From the NCBI RefSeq assembly GCF_016863335.1, contig NZ_BOOR01000006.1, forward strand, positions 62,001 to 126,000: 64,000 nucleotides of DNA. The letters run 5' to 3'. Shown here piece after piece: positions 45,827 through 53,897 of this stretch. The translations under genes and the position numbers were made by a program. The stretch comes from Planotetraspora thailandica. Its GTDB lineage: Bacteria > Actinomycetota > Actinomycetes > Streptosporangiales > Streptosporangiaceae. Each line of letters opens with the position of its first letter. Positions within the stretch are counted from its first letter, which is position 1. The notes below the pieces were generated by a model. It was given only the letters and a program-made list of their open reading frames with translations, was not told where the DNA came from and searched no databases.

Positions 45827-46480
45827 GTGGAATCGGCGTCGGAACGGGTGGCCCGAGCGTTGCGCCAACGGATGCTGACCGGCGAGATTGAGCCGGGCGC
45901 GCCGCTGTCGCAGTCACGGGTGGCCGCCGAATATGGAGTGAGCCGTATCCCGGTGCGTGACGCCCTGCGGGAGCTGGCGGCCGAGGGGCTGGTCGACCTG
46001 GACGCGACCACCGCGGTCGTACGGGGCCTGTCGATCGGCGAACTCCAGGAGCTCTATGAGATGCGTGAGGCGATCGAGCCCGTCCTGACCAGGATCGCGG
46101 CGCCCAGCGTCGGGCGGGCCAAGATCGTCATGATGACGTCACTCCTACGTGAGATGGAGGCGAGCCCGCCCGTGGTCGACTGGCTGAAGGGCAACGCACG
46201 ATTCCATGCCACGATCTACTCGTGCGCCGACCGCCCTCGCATGATCGAGCTCACCACGCAGCTCAGGCGGCTGACGGACCGCTACCTCTATCTGGGCGTC
46301 GACGTGCTCGGCGGCACCGGGCGGCTGAGCACCGAGCACCGGCTCATCCTCGACGCCGTCAGGGAGGGTGACGCCGCCGCGGCGGCCGACCTCACCCGCG
46401 CGCACATCGCGAGGTCGCACGAGTTCATCCTGGGCCGCCTGCTCGATCCGCTCACGCCTCAGGTCGCGCACCTGACCTGA
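45827..46480 (+). CDS. GntR-family regulator (FCD subfamily)
   Basis: A 217-residue regulator. The N-terminal winged helix has ALRQRMLTGEIEPGAPLSQSRVAAEYGVSRIPVRDALRELAAEGLV. The C-terminal FCD helical domain has LQELYEMREAIEPVL, NARFHATIYSCADRPRMIELT and HRLILDAVREGDAAAAADLTRAHIARS, with the metal-binding His residues. FCD proteins release DNA when they bind small carboxylates. GTG 45827 has GGAGG 6 nt upstream. It is divergent from the aldehyde dehydrogenase gene, its likely target. Confidence 0.92.
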   Translation: MESASERVARALRQRMLTGEIEPGAPLSQSRVAAEYGVSRIPVRDALRELAAEGLVDLDATTAVVRGLSIGELQELYEMREAIEPVLTRIAAPSVGRAKIVMMTSLLREMEASPPVVDWLKGNARFHATIYSCADRPRMIELTTQLRRLTDRYLYLGVDVLGGTGRLSTEHRLILDAVREGDAAAAADLTRAHIARSHEFILGRLLDPLTPQVAHLT

Positions 46481-46507
46481 GAGTGTTTCGCCCGTTTTAC
46501 CAACACA

Positions 46508-46556
46508 TTGACAACATGTGGCGAACCGGTGGTACTCTCGCCCGGAGAGCGCTCTC
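46508..46556 (+). promoter_or_regulatory. Promoter of the GH16 gene with LacI-type operator
   Basis: TTGACA (46508-46513) and TACTCT (46533-46538) form a plausible sigma-70-type promoter with a 19-bp spacer. The perfect palindrome GAGAGCGCTCTC (46545-46556) starts 6 bp downstream, where a repressor would block initiation. The core resembles the GGGAGCGCTCCC sites of CebR-type sugar repressors. Confidence 0.75.
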
Positions 46557-46700
46557 TTAGATGAGTTCGACTGATCGGCCGCCCCGGCGATCGACGCCGG
46601 TGTGTACCTCCTGCGTCTCTGCCCCGAGATCGGCACGCGCCACCTGCCGGTCCGGGACCGCCGGGGGTGGCTGGTCGGTCCTCGACCAAGGGAGAGCCCC

Positions 46701-48077
46701 ATGTCGGACTCGCGCGAACGCGTAGACGTGGGAGGCAGCAGCCCCGGCCGCAGGCTGGGACTTCGTCTCAAGGCCGGTGCGTCCGCCGTCGCCCTGGCCA
46801 CCGTGGGCGTGGCGGTCGCGACCGTCGTCGCCGTCCCCGGAACGGCCAACGCGGCGATTCCGCCCCCGCCCCCCGGATTCACCCTCACCTGGAGCGACGA
46901 CTTCAGCGCCGCCGCGGGAACGGGCGTGAACACCGGAACGTGGAAGTACGACACCGGTCCGGGCAGCAGCTTCGGCACCGGCGAGATCGAGACCATGACG
47001 AACAGCACGGCGAACGTCTTCCACGACGGCGCCGGCCACCTCGTCCTCCGGGCCCTGCACTCGGGCGGCAACCCCACGTCGGGCTGGACGTCGGGGCGTA
47101 TCGAGACGCAGGCGGCGACGTTCGGAGCCCCACCGGGCGGCGTCGTACGGATGGAGTCGTCGATCCAGCAGCCGAACGTCACCACCGCCAACGGCGCCGG
47201 CTACTGGCCCGCCTTCTGGATGCTCGGCGCGCCGCTGCGCACCGGCACCCCCTGGCCGACCAGCGGTGAAATCGACATCCTCGAAGACATCAACGGCCGC
47301 AGCTCCGTCTTCGGCACCCTCCACTGCGGGACCAACCCGGGCGGGCCCTGCAACGAGTCGACGGGCATCGGCAGCGGTGAGCGGCCCTGCTCCGGATGCC
47401 AGACGGGCTACCACACCTACGCCGTCGAGATCGACCGGTCGACCTCGCCCGAGCAGATCCGGTGGTACCTCGACGGGAACAACTACTTCACCCTTCCGGC
47501 GACCCGTGTCGACGCCACGACCTGGGCGAACGCGGTCGACCACCCGTTCTTCATCATCTACGACCTCGCGATGGGCGGCGGCTTCCCCGCCGCGTTCGGG
47601 GGCGGGCCCAACGCCTCCACCGTCTCCGGCGGCCAGATGAACATCGACTACGTCGCCGTCTACAACAAGGCCCCCGGCGGCGGTGGCGGCGGGACCAACC
47701 TCGCCCAGGGCCGGCCCACCACGGCCTCCTCCACCGAGAACGGCAGCTTCACCGCGCCGAACGCCACCGACGGGAACACCGCGACCCGGTGGTCGAGCGC
47801 GTTCGCCGACCCGCAGTGGATCCGGGTCGACCTCGGGTCGACGCGGTCGATCAACCGCGTGGTGCTCAACTGGGAGGCCGCGTACGGCAGGGCGTTCCAG
47901 GTGCAGACGTCCGCCGACGGCGCATCGTGGACGACCGTCTATTCCACGACCACGGGAACGGGCGGTGTGCAGACGCTCAACGTCTCGGGTTCGGGCCGCT
48001 ACGTGCGCGTGTACGGCACGCAGCGGGCCACGCCGTACGGATACTCGCTCTACGAGTTCCAGGTCTACGGCACCTGA
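46701..48077 (+). CDS. Secreted GH16 beta-glucanase with C-terminal F5/8-type C (CBM32-like) domain
   Basis: A 458-residue exported enzyme. The signal peptide runs to TANA (about residue 50). The GH16 jelly-roll (about 60-320) has FTLTWSDDFS at its start and the catalytic motif GEIDILED, giving nucleophile Glu190, Asp192 and acid/base Glu195, the laminarinase-type spacing. A Gly-rich linker leads to a discoidin/CBM32-like domain (about 330-458: NLAQGRPTTASSTENGSFTA...RYVRVYGTQRATPYGYSLYEFQVYG). It likely cuts beta-1,3-glucans internally. ATG 46701 follows AAGGGAGAG. It has its own operator and terminator. Confidence 0.92.
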   Translation: MSDSRERVDVGGSSPGRRLGLRLKAGASAVALATVGVAVATVVAVPGTANAAIPPPPPGFTLTWSDDFSAAAGTGVNTGTWKYDTGPGSSFGTGEIETMTNSTANVFHDGAGHLVLRALHSGGNPTSGWTSGRIETQAATFGAPPGGVVRMESSIQQPNVTTANGAGYWPAFWMLGAPLRTGTPWPTSGEIDILEDINGRSSVFGTLHCGTNPGGPCNESTGIGSGERPCSGCQTGYHTYAVEIDRSTSPEQIRWYLDGNNYFTLPATRVDATTWANAVDHPFFIIYDLAMGGGFPAAFGGGPNASTVSGGQMNIDYVAVYNKAPGGGGGGTNLAQGRPTTASSTENGSFTAPNATDGNTATRWSSAFADPQWIRVDLGSTRSINRVVLNWEAAYGRAFQVQTSADGASWTTVYSTTTGTGGVQTLNVSGSGRYVRVYGTQRATPYGYSLYEFQVYGT

Positions 48078-48084
48078 GTGAGCG

Positions 48085-48121
48085 GGGGTGCCGAGGCGAA
48101 GCCGATCCGCCTCGGCACCCC
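48085..48121 (+). terminator. Terminator hairpin of the GH16 gene
   Basis: GGGGTGCCGAGGCG and CGCCTCGGCACCCC are perfect 14-bp arms around a 9-nt loop, 8 bp after the GH16 stop. There is no T-run, as is common for actinobacterial terminators. Confidence 0.85.
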
Positions 48122-48140
48122 ACAGCTCCTGATCAACTGC

Positions 48141-48152
48141 GAGAGCGCTCTC
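48141..48152. promoter_or_regulatory. Second GAGAGCGCTCTC operator
   Basis: An exact copy of the palindrome at 46545, here after the GH16 terminator and about 450 bp before the operator of the next glucanase gene. No start codon follows nearby. It may be an auxiliary site for repressor looping, or mark a lost gene. Confidence 0.7.
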
Positions 48153-48593
48153 TGCTGTTGTTGACGATGATCATTTCTCCTGCGTCCGCGGTTCGGGTGC
48201 GACGCAGGCGAGGCCGAGGATCTGCGATCTCCCCGGTCGGAGTCTGAACCGCCACGTCCCGCGACCGCTCGACGTCGGTCACCCGACTCGCCATGCGCCG
48301 ATTGGGCGAGGGTCCGTATCTCCTAGAACGGCTGGGCGCTGCGAATCATCGGTGTCGGCTGGGAGCGTTCTCACAGCCACGGAATGGCGGCCGGCTGACA
48401 GAAACGCGCCACGGACCGCAAGCTCAGAATTGACGAGGATTTCCAGGGCGTGCTGCCGATCCGGCGCGAGAACCCCTACCGCGTCGGACCGATCGCGGAG
48501 AAACCGCAGAAAAGTGGCCATGGCGCAGACGCGGTTAACCGGTTAGAAATATCTCGTCTCTTCTTATAAGGCCTGACGTAAGTCCCGGCCGCT
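48153..48593. other. Intergenic region between the two glucanase genes
   Basis: About 440 bp. It contains a 10-bp palindrome TAACCGGTTA at 48536-48545 and a likely -10 element TATAAG near 48566, which would serve the GH55-like gene. Short open frames on either strand do not look like genes. Confidence 0.45.
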
Positions 48594-48609
48594 GAGGGAG
48601 CGCTCTCTC
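48594..48609. promoter_or_regulatory. Operator of the GH55-like gene
   Basis: GAGGGAGCGCTCTCTC is a 16-bp palindrome with one mismatch pair, built on the same GAGCGCTC core as the two exact sites upstream. It lies about 25 bp downstream of the putative TATAAG -10 box and 48 bp before the start codon, suiting a repressor. Confidence 0.75.
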
Positions 48610-48656
48610 GACGCGCCGGGTGACCGTCGTGCCGCCCGTTCTCGATAGGCAGGTCA

Positions 48657-50465
48657 ATGAGAACCGACCGTGAACACGGCGTGAGGGTGACCTCGCGCAG
48701 AGGCACCGTCGTCCGCCGCCTCGCCGTGGCCGCCTCGGCCGTGGCGCTCACCGCAGCCGGTCTGGCGCCCATGACGGGCACCGCCGCCGCGACCACGAAC
48801 AGGCAGCCCGACTTCGGGCCCAACGTCTTCGTCTATGACCCGTCGACGCCTGCCGCGGAGATCCAGGCCAAGTTCGACCAGCTCTTCGCGCAGCAAGAAG
48901 AAAACGAGATGGGCACCAACCGGTACGCGGTGCTCTTCAAGCCCGGCCAGTACGACGTGAACGCCAAGCTCGGCTACTACACCACCGTCGCGGGGCTCGG
49001 GCGTTCCCCCGACGACGTCGACGTCCACGGCGCGGTGCGGGTCATCGGCCAGCCCGACCCCGGCTCGGCCGCCGGCATCTCCGCGCTGACCAACTTCTGG
49101 CGGTCGGCGGAGAACCTCTCGGTGACGCCGACCGACTGGTCCAACCAGTGGGCCGTGTCGCAGGCCTCGCCGATGCGCCGGGTCCACATCAAGGGCATCC
49201 TCTGGCTGGAGCCCGGCAACGGCGGCTACTCCAGCGGCGGCTACATCGCCGACTCCAAGATCGACGGCATCACGATCAACGGTTCTCAGCAGCAGTGGCT
49301 GACCCGCGACAGCGTGCTCGGCGACGCCTGGACCAACGGCGTGTGGAACCAGGTGTTCTCCGGCGTCACCGGCGCTCCCCAGCAGGGCTTCCCGAACCCG
49401 CCGTACACCACGCTGGCCACCAGCCCGGTGACGCGTGAGAAGCCCTACCTGTACGTGGACGACGCCGGCCGCTACCGCGTCTTCCTGCCGGCCCTGCGCC
49501 ACAACACCTCAGGTACCACCTGGGACGCAGGTCAGCAGCAGCAGGGCTCGTCGGTCTCGATCGACGACTTCTACATCGCCAAGCCGGGCGACAGCGCCGC
49601 GAAGATCAACCTGGCGCTGCTCCTCGGCAAGAACCTCCTGCTCACCCCGGGTGTCTACCACCTCGACCAGCCCATCCACGTGCTCCGCAAGAACACGGTG
49701 ATCCTCGGCCTCGGCATGCCGAGCCTGGCGCCCGACACCGGGAAGTCGGCGCTGGAGATCGCCGACGTCGACGGCGTCAGGGTCGCCGGTGTGCTCGTTG
49801 ACGCCGGCAAGAAGGAGTCCAAGACGCTCGTCAAGGTCGGCGGGCCGCTGAGCCACCGCGACCACTCCGCAAACCCGATTTCGCTGCAGGACGTGTTCTT
49901 CCGCATCGGCGGCCCCTGGGTCGGCAAGGCCGAGACGAGCCTCGAGGTCAACGCCGACGACACGCTCATCGACAACATCTGGGCCTGGCGCGGCGACCAC
50001 GGCAACGGGATCGGCTGGACGCAGAACACCGCCGACACCGGCGTCGTGATCAACGGCGACGACGTCACCGCGTACGGGCTGTTCGTCGAGCACTACCAGA
50101 AGTACCAGACGATCTGGAACGGCGAGCGCGGCCGGACGATCTTCTACCAGAGCGAGATGCCGTACGACCCGCCGAGCCAGGCCGCGTGGACCAGCCCGAC
50201 CGGCAAGGGCTACGCGTCCTACAAGGTCGGCAAGAAGGTGAAGTCGCACGAGGCGTGGGGGCTCGGCGTCTACTCGTACTTCAACCAGGGCGTGGACATC
50301 CGCGCCGACCGGGGCATCGAGGCCCCGCAGACCCCCAAGGTCCGGTTCCACGACATGATCACCGTGTTCCTCGACGGCAGCGGCGGCATCGAACGGACCA
50401 TCAACGACGCGGGCACCCCGGTCGTCGGTTCGTACGGCACGAGCACCATCGTCGACTATCCGTGA
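48657..50465 (+). CDS. Secreted GH55-like exo-beta-1,3-glucanase
   Basis: A 602-residue exported protein with a signal peptide ending around TAAATT. The mature part begins QPDFGPNVFVYDPSTPAAEIQAKFDQLF and is rich in beta-helix strands (VIGQPD, IADSKIDGITINGS, NTVILGLGMPSLA, TLIDNIWAWRGDHG). This matches the bacterial GH55 proteins that were first annotated as coagulation factor 5/8-like, such as the Streptomyces laminaripentaose-type enzyme. The likely catalytic acid is Glu500 in IFYQSEMPYDP, by analogy with that enzyme. It would release sugars from ends made by the GH16. ATG 48657 follows AGGCAGG. Confidence 0.8.
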   Translation: MRTDREHGVRVTSRRGTVVRRLAVAASAVALTAAGLAPMTGTAAATTNRQPDFGPNVFVYDPSTPAAEIQAKFDQLFAQQEENEMGTNRYAVLFKPGQYDVNAKLGYYTTVAGLGRSPDDVDVHGAVRVIGQPDPGSAAGISALTNFWRSAENLSVTPTDWSNQWAVSQASPMRRVHIKGILWLEPGNGGYSSGGYIADSKIDGITINGSQQQWLTRDSVLGDAWTNGVWNQVFSGVTGAPQQGFPNPPYTTLATSPVTREKPYLYVDDAGRYRVFLPALRHNTSGTTWDAGQQQQGSSVSIDDFYIAKPGDSAAKINLALLLGKNLLLTPGVYHLDQPIHVLRKNTVILGLGMPSLAPDTGKSALEIADVDGVRVAGVLVDAGKKESKTLVKVGGPLSHRDHSANPISLQDVFFRIGGPWVGKAETSLEVNADDTLIDNIWAWRGDHGNGIGWTQNTADTGVVINGDDVTAYGLFVEHYQKYQTIWNGERGRTIFYQSEMPYDPPSQAAWTSPTGKGYASYKVGKKVKSHEAWGLGVYSYFNQGVDIRADRGIEAPQTPKVRFHDMITVFLDGSGGIERTINDAGTPVVGSYGTSTIVDYP

Positions 50466-50485
50466 CCTGTCGGTCCCGATGAGCA

Positions 50486-50516
50486 GGCCGGCCCGGACTC
50501 CCTCCCCGGGCCGGCC
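50486..50516 (+). terminator. Terminator hairpin after the GH55-like gene
   Basis: GGCCGGCCCGG and CCGGGCCGGCC are perfect 11-bp arms around a 9-nt loop, 20 bp after the stop codon. Confidence 0.85.
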
Positions 50517-50687
50517 GTACGGGGACACCCGCTAGCAAGATCAGGGCTTATCGGTCAATTCGGACGATTGCGCATGTATCGCGGACGGTAGCGATAGGCA
50601 TGGGCGTGTGCCGGTTCCTAGCATGAGAAGCCCCTGGGCGCGCCGGGGCCGTTCCGAATCGACTCGTGCATTGAGGTAACCAGCATC

Positions 50688-51680
50688 ATGTTTCATGGCA
50701 AGTCCTGGCAGGCGCCCGAGTTCGGTACTCCGACAGAGGTGTTGCGGCTGACGGAGGCCACCTGGGAAGCGCCCTCAGAAGGGCGGCTGCTGGTCAAGGT
50801 GGACTACTGCGCCGTCGGATATCCCGACATCTACATCGTGGGCGGGCACTTCCCCGGTGTCACTCAACCCCCGGCCTCCCCGGGACAGGAGGTGTCGGGA
50901 GAAGTGGTGGCCGTCGCGCCGGGCTCGCCCTTCGCCGTCGGGGACCGCGTCATGGGCATGACCCCGTTCTTCGAGTCCTGCGGCGGATATGGGACCTACG
51001 CCTACGTCTGGGAAGCGCAATGCCGGCCCATCCCCTCCACGCTGACCGGTGCAGAGGCGGCCGGCTTCCTCATCGGCTTCAAGACGGCCCATTTCGGCCT
51101 GGTCGGACGCCTGGGGCTCACCGCCGGTGAGGTCCTGGTGGTGCTCGGTGGAGCAGGCGGCTCCGGCTCGACGGCGATCCAGCTCGGCAAGGCGCTCGGC
51201 GCCACGGTCATCGCGGTGGCCGGCGGCCACGACAAGGTGGAGTTCTGCCGCAGTTTGGGCGCCGACCACGTCATCGACCGCACCGCGGCGGACGTCGCCG
51301 AAGAGGTGCGCGCGCTGACGGACGGCCGTGGCGCCGATGTGGTGTACGACCCGGTCGGCGGCGACCTCGGCACCCAGATGCTGGGCGCGATGGCCTACGG
51401 GGGCCGGTTTGGAGTGATCGGTTACGCGTCCGGCTCCTTCCCGCAGATCGACGGCATGGGAGCGCTGCTGGGCAACTACAGCGTCGTAGGCGTTTTCGGC
51501 GGCACCATCCCGCCGGAGCAGGACGCCGCCACGCTGGACCAGATCTGCGAACTGGCTGAGCGCGGTGCCATCAAGACGCCGATCGGCACGGTTTTCTCCT
51601 TCGACGACGTGCCTGACGCGATCCAGCAGGTGATGGAAGGGCGTGCGATCGGCAAGGCCGTCGTACGCGTCGCCGGCTGA
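50688..51680 (+). CDS. NADPH:quinone oxidoreductase-like zinc-independent MDR
   Basis: A 330-residue medium-chain dehydrogenase/reductase. The catalytic domain has LLVKVDYCAVGYPDIYIVGG and SPGQEVSGEVVAV. The Rossmann domain has VLVVLGGAGGSGSTAIQLGKALGATVIAVAGG and LGADHVIDRT. Structural-zinc cysteines are absent, which places it with the quinone oxidoreductase branch. Substrate and role are unknown. ATG 50688 begins it; AGGTAA lies about 9-14 nt upstream. The alpha/beta hydrolase 109 bp downstream may be co-transcribed. Confidence 0.9.
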   Translation: MFHGKSWQAPEFGTPTEVLRLTEATWEAPSEGRLLVKVDYCAVGYPDIYIVGGHFPGVTQPPASPGQEVSGEVVAVAPGSPFAVGDRVMGMTPFFESCGGYGTYAYVWEAQCRPIPSTLTGAEAAGFLIGFKTAHFGLVGRLGLTAGEVLVVLGGAGGSGSTAIQLGKALGATVIAVAGGHDKVEFCRSLGADHVIDRTAADVAEEVRALTDGRGADVVYDPVGGDLGTQMLGAMAYGGRFGVIGYASGSFPQIDGMGALLGNYSVVGVFGGTIPPEQDAATLDQICELAERGAIKTPIGTVFSFDDVPDAIQQVMEGRAIGKAVVRVAG

Positions 51681-51789
51681 CTGACGCCGAGGGCGGCATC
51701 CACGGCGAGCTTTGAGTTCGCCGACGACCATCACGCTTTCTTACCAGCGTATGTCTGACATATCGCATGAGAACCTTGGAGCATCATTC

Positions 51790-52458
51790 ATGACTACTGT
51801 CATGCTCGTTCACGGCGCCTGGCACCGACCGAACACCTGGGCGAAACTCGAGACCGAGTTGCACGCACTCGGCTATGGCACGCACGCGCCGGCGCTGCCG
51901 AGCGCCGGCGAGAATCCCACCGCGGGCGTGCATGAGGACGCCGCCGTGCTGGCTGAGGCGCTGGCGTCGATCGCAGGACCGGTCGTGCTGCTCGGCCACT
52001 CCTATGCAGGCATCCCGGTCACCGAGGCCGCCGCCGGAGCCGGCAATGTCCAGCGGCTGATCTACCTTGCCGCGTACATGCCGGACAAGGGACAGTCGAT
52101 GTACACCATCCACGGCCTCCCCGACCCCGACGACGTGAGCGGCCTGTTTCCGCTCATCAACGAACCGCATACCTCGCTCTACGGCGATCTGCCCGATGAC
52201 GAGGCCGAGCAGGCGATGAGCACGCTGGTCAACCAGACCAACCGATCGTTCGCCGAGAAGGTCGACGCGGCCGCCTGGCGAGACATCCCGTCCACCTACA
52301 TCGTCACCGAGCATGACCAGGCGATCCCGACGACGCTGCAGGAGAAGATGGCGACCCAGGCCGCCGAGATCCGCCGGCTGGCCGGCGGCCATTCTCCGTT
52401 CTTGTCCCAGCCGGGCCGGCTGGCCGCTCTCATCGACGAGATCGTGCGATCGGCCTGA
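51790..52458 (+). CDS. Alpha/beta-hydrolase fold protein
   Basis: A 222-residue hydrolase of the small esterase type. The oxyanion hole is MLVHGAWHRPNTW. The nucleophile elbow is LLGHSYAGIPVTEA (GHSYAG). The acid and His are in IVTEHDQAIP and LAGGHSPFLSQPGRLA. It is near the length of plant-like hydroxynitrile lyase/salicylate esterase relatives common in actinobacteria. The natural ester is unknown. ATG 51790 follows GGAG by about 9 nt. It may be co-transcribed with the upstream quinone oxidoreductase. Confidence 0.9.
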   Translation: MTTVMLVHGAWHRPNTWAKLETELHALGYGTHAPALPSAGENPTAGVHEDAAVLAEALASIAGPVVLLGHSYAGIPVTEAAAGAGNVQRLIYLAAYMPDKGQSMYTIHGLPDPDDVSGLFPLINEPHTSLYGDLPDDEAEQAMSTLVNQTNRSFAEKVDAAAWRDIPSTYIVTEHDQAIPTTLQEKMATQAAEIRRLAGGHSPFLSQPGRLAALIDEIVRSA

Positions 52459-52623
52459 AAGGGCCGGGAAGCGCTTGCCGTAGCGAGCCCCGGCAGCGCG
52501 CGTCGTCGCTGACAGCCGCACTGCAGCGGGATGGGGATCCGGTTTGGGGGGCGCGGTGAGACACCGCCAGGATTCCGGATCTTCATTCCGCGTTTGTTGC
52601 CTGAGGACTTCCGGCTGTCGACG

Positions 52624-52869
52624 ATGGCGAATATGACTGACCCCGAGCCGCAGCCGCAGCACCACCACAGCCTCTCCGAGCTGATCAGCGAGCACCACGA
52701 GCGTGCCGTACGCCGTCATGAGGAGGAGGCGCTGGCCGAGGCGGCCGAGCGGGCGGGGTTCGATCTCGGAACCGACATCGGGCATCCGACGGCGCAGCAG
52801 ACGCCCGCCGGCTACGACGTCGAGACCGACCTCGGGGTCGACAACGAGCCCCCGGAGCTGCGCCCCTGA
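52624..52869 (+). CDS. Small acidic hypothetical protein
   Basis: An 81-residue protein rich in Glu, His and Asp (HHHSLSELISEHHERAVRRHEEEALAEAAERAGFDLGTDIG). A helical N-terminal half is followed by an acidic, Pro-containing tail (GYDVETDLGVDNEPPELRP). No family is recognised. The start may be ATG 52624 or 52633; no clear ribosome-binding site is visible. The amino-acid pattern looks like real coding sequence, but evidence stops there. Confidence 0.55.
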   Translation: MANMTDPEPQPQHHHSLSELISEHHERAVRRHEEEALAEAAERAGFDLGTDIGHPTAQQTPAGYDVETDLGVDNEPPELRP

Positions 52870-52952
52870 CGTGACCCCCGGGTCTCACCTCGCAACCGGT
52901 CACGCTGCTCGGGCGGCGGCGTGATACCCCAGGGACGTGAGGGCGCGTAGCG

Positions 52953-53840
52953 TCAGGGCACGCCCACCCAGTCCGGCAGGCGCTCGGTCGCCCGCGCCCA
53001 CGCAGCGGGGAGCCGCTCCGGAGAGCCCGCCCGGGCACCGAGGATGCCGCCGACGATGGCGCAGGTGGTGTCCACGTCGCCGCCCGCCGAGGCGGTGTCC
53101 CAGAAGGCCCGTTCGAAGTCGCCGAGGTGCCGGGCAGCGGCCCACAGGGTGAACGGCACGGTGTCGTGCGCGGACACGTTGCGCCCGTTGCCGAGCATGC
53201 GCGCGGCGAGCGAGGGGTCGGCGACCGTCAGCAACGTGCGCGCCTCGGCGATGCCGTCGCGGACCGTGCTCGCCGGTGTCAGCTCCAGGATCTGGTCGAG
53301 GAACGCGCCGGGCGACAGATCCTCCTGCGCGGCGATCCCAGCGGCCACCGCCACCGCGACCGCTCCGGCGACAGCCTCGGGGTGGGTGTGTGTGACGGTC
53401 GCGGATAACTCCGCCTGCCGTACGACCTCGGGGAGGTCGCCGGCGAACCACGCGCCGAGCGGTGCCACGCGCATGGCGGCGCCGTTGCCCCACGAACCCT
53501 TGCCGTCGAACAGGTCGGCGGCGAGTGCCCGCCAATCGTGTCCTTCGCGGACGAGGCGCAACATCCGGCCGGTCGCCGGGCCGTACCCCCGGTCGAAGTC
53601 CTGATGGGCGGCGAAGGAGTGCGCGAGCGCGTCCTGGTCGACGGTGCCGTGGTCGGCCAGGACGCGGTGGATCGAGCAGGCCATCTCCGTGTCGTCGGTC
53701 CACTGCCAGGGGGCAGGCGGCAGGGTGCGGGAGAGGAGGAACGGGTGATTGGCGGGGACGAAGAACTGGGAGCCGAGCGCGTCGCCGATGGCCAGGCCGT
53801 ACAGGGAGGCGGTCGCGCGGGTCAGGGAATCAGCTGACAT
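52953..53840 (-). CDS. ADP-ribosylglycohydrolase family protein
   Basis: A 295-residue all-helical hydrolase of the DraG/ARH family. Metal-binding acidic motifs are WQWTDDTEMACSI near residue 48 and SAGGDVDTTCAIVGGILGAR near 250, which hold two Mg ions. GSWGNGAAMRVAPLGAWF and SATVTHTHPEAVAGAVAVA are also typical. It should remove ADP-ribose from proteins, nucleic acids or small molecules. It lies 57 bp after the end of the 1200-residue HEAT-like gene on the same strand, so the two may be co-transcribed. No ADP-ribosyltransferase was seen in the window. Confidence 0.93.
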   Translation of the reverse strand: MSADSLTRATASLYGLAIGDALGSQFFVPANHPFLLSRTLPPAPWQWTDDTEMACSIHRVLADHGTVDQDALAHSFAAHQDFDRGYGPATGRMLRLVREGHDWRALAADLFDGKGSWGNGAAMRVAPLGAWFAGDLPEVVRQAELSATVTHTHPEAVAGAVAVAVAAGIAAQEDLSPGAFLDQILELTPASTVRDGIAEARTLLTVADPSLAARMLGNGRNVSAHDTVPFTLWAAARHLGDFERAFWDTASAGGDVDTTCAIVGGILGARAGSPERLPAAWARATERLPDWVGVP

Positions 53841-53897
53841 TTCCGGTCATTGTGGCACTCGAATGCCGGCCGTACCCAGTCTTCGAACCCCCATGCC

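Noticed and set aside
48279-48521. 80-codon minus-strand frame between the glucanase genes
   Set aside because: Its start lacks a ribosome-binding site, the second half looks non-coding, and no similarity is recognised; a gene remnant cannot be excluded.
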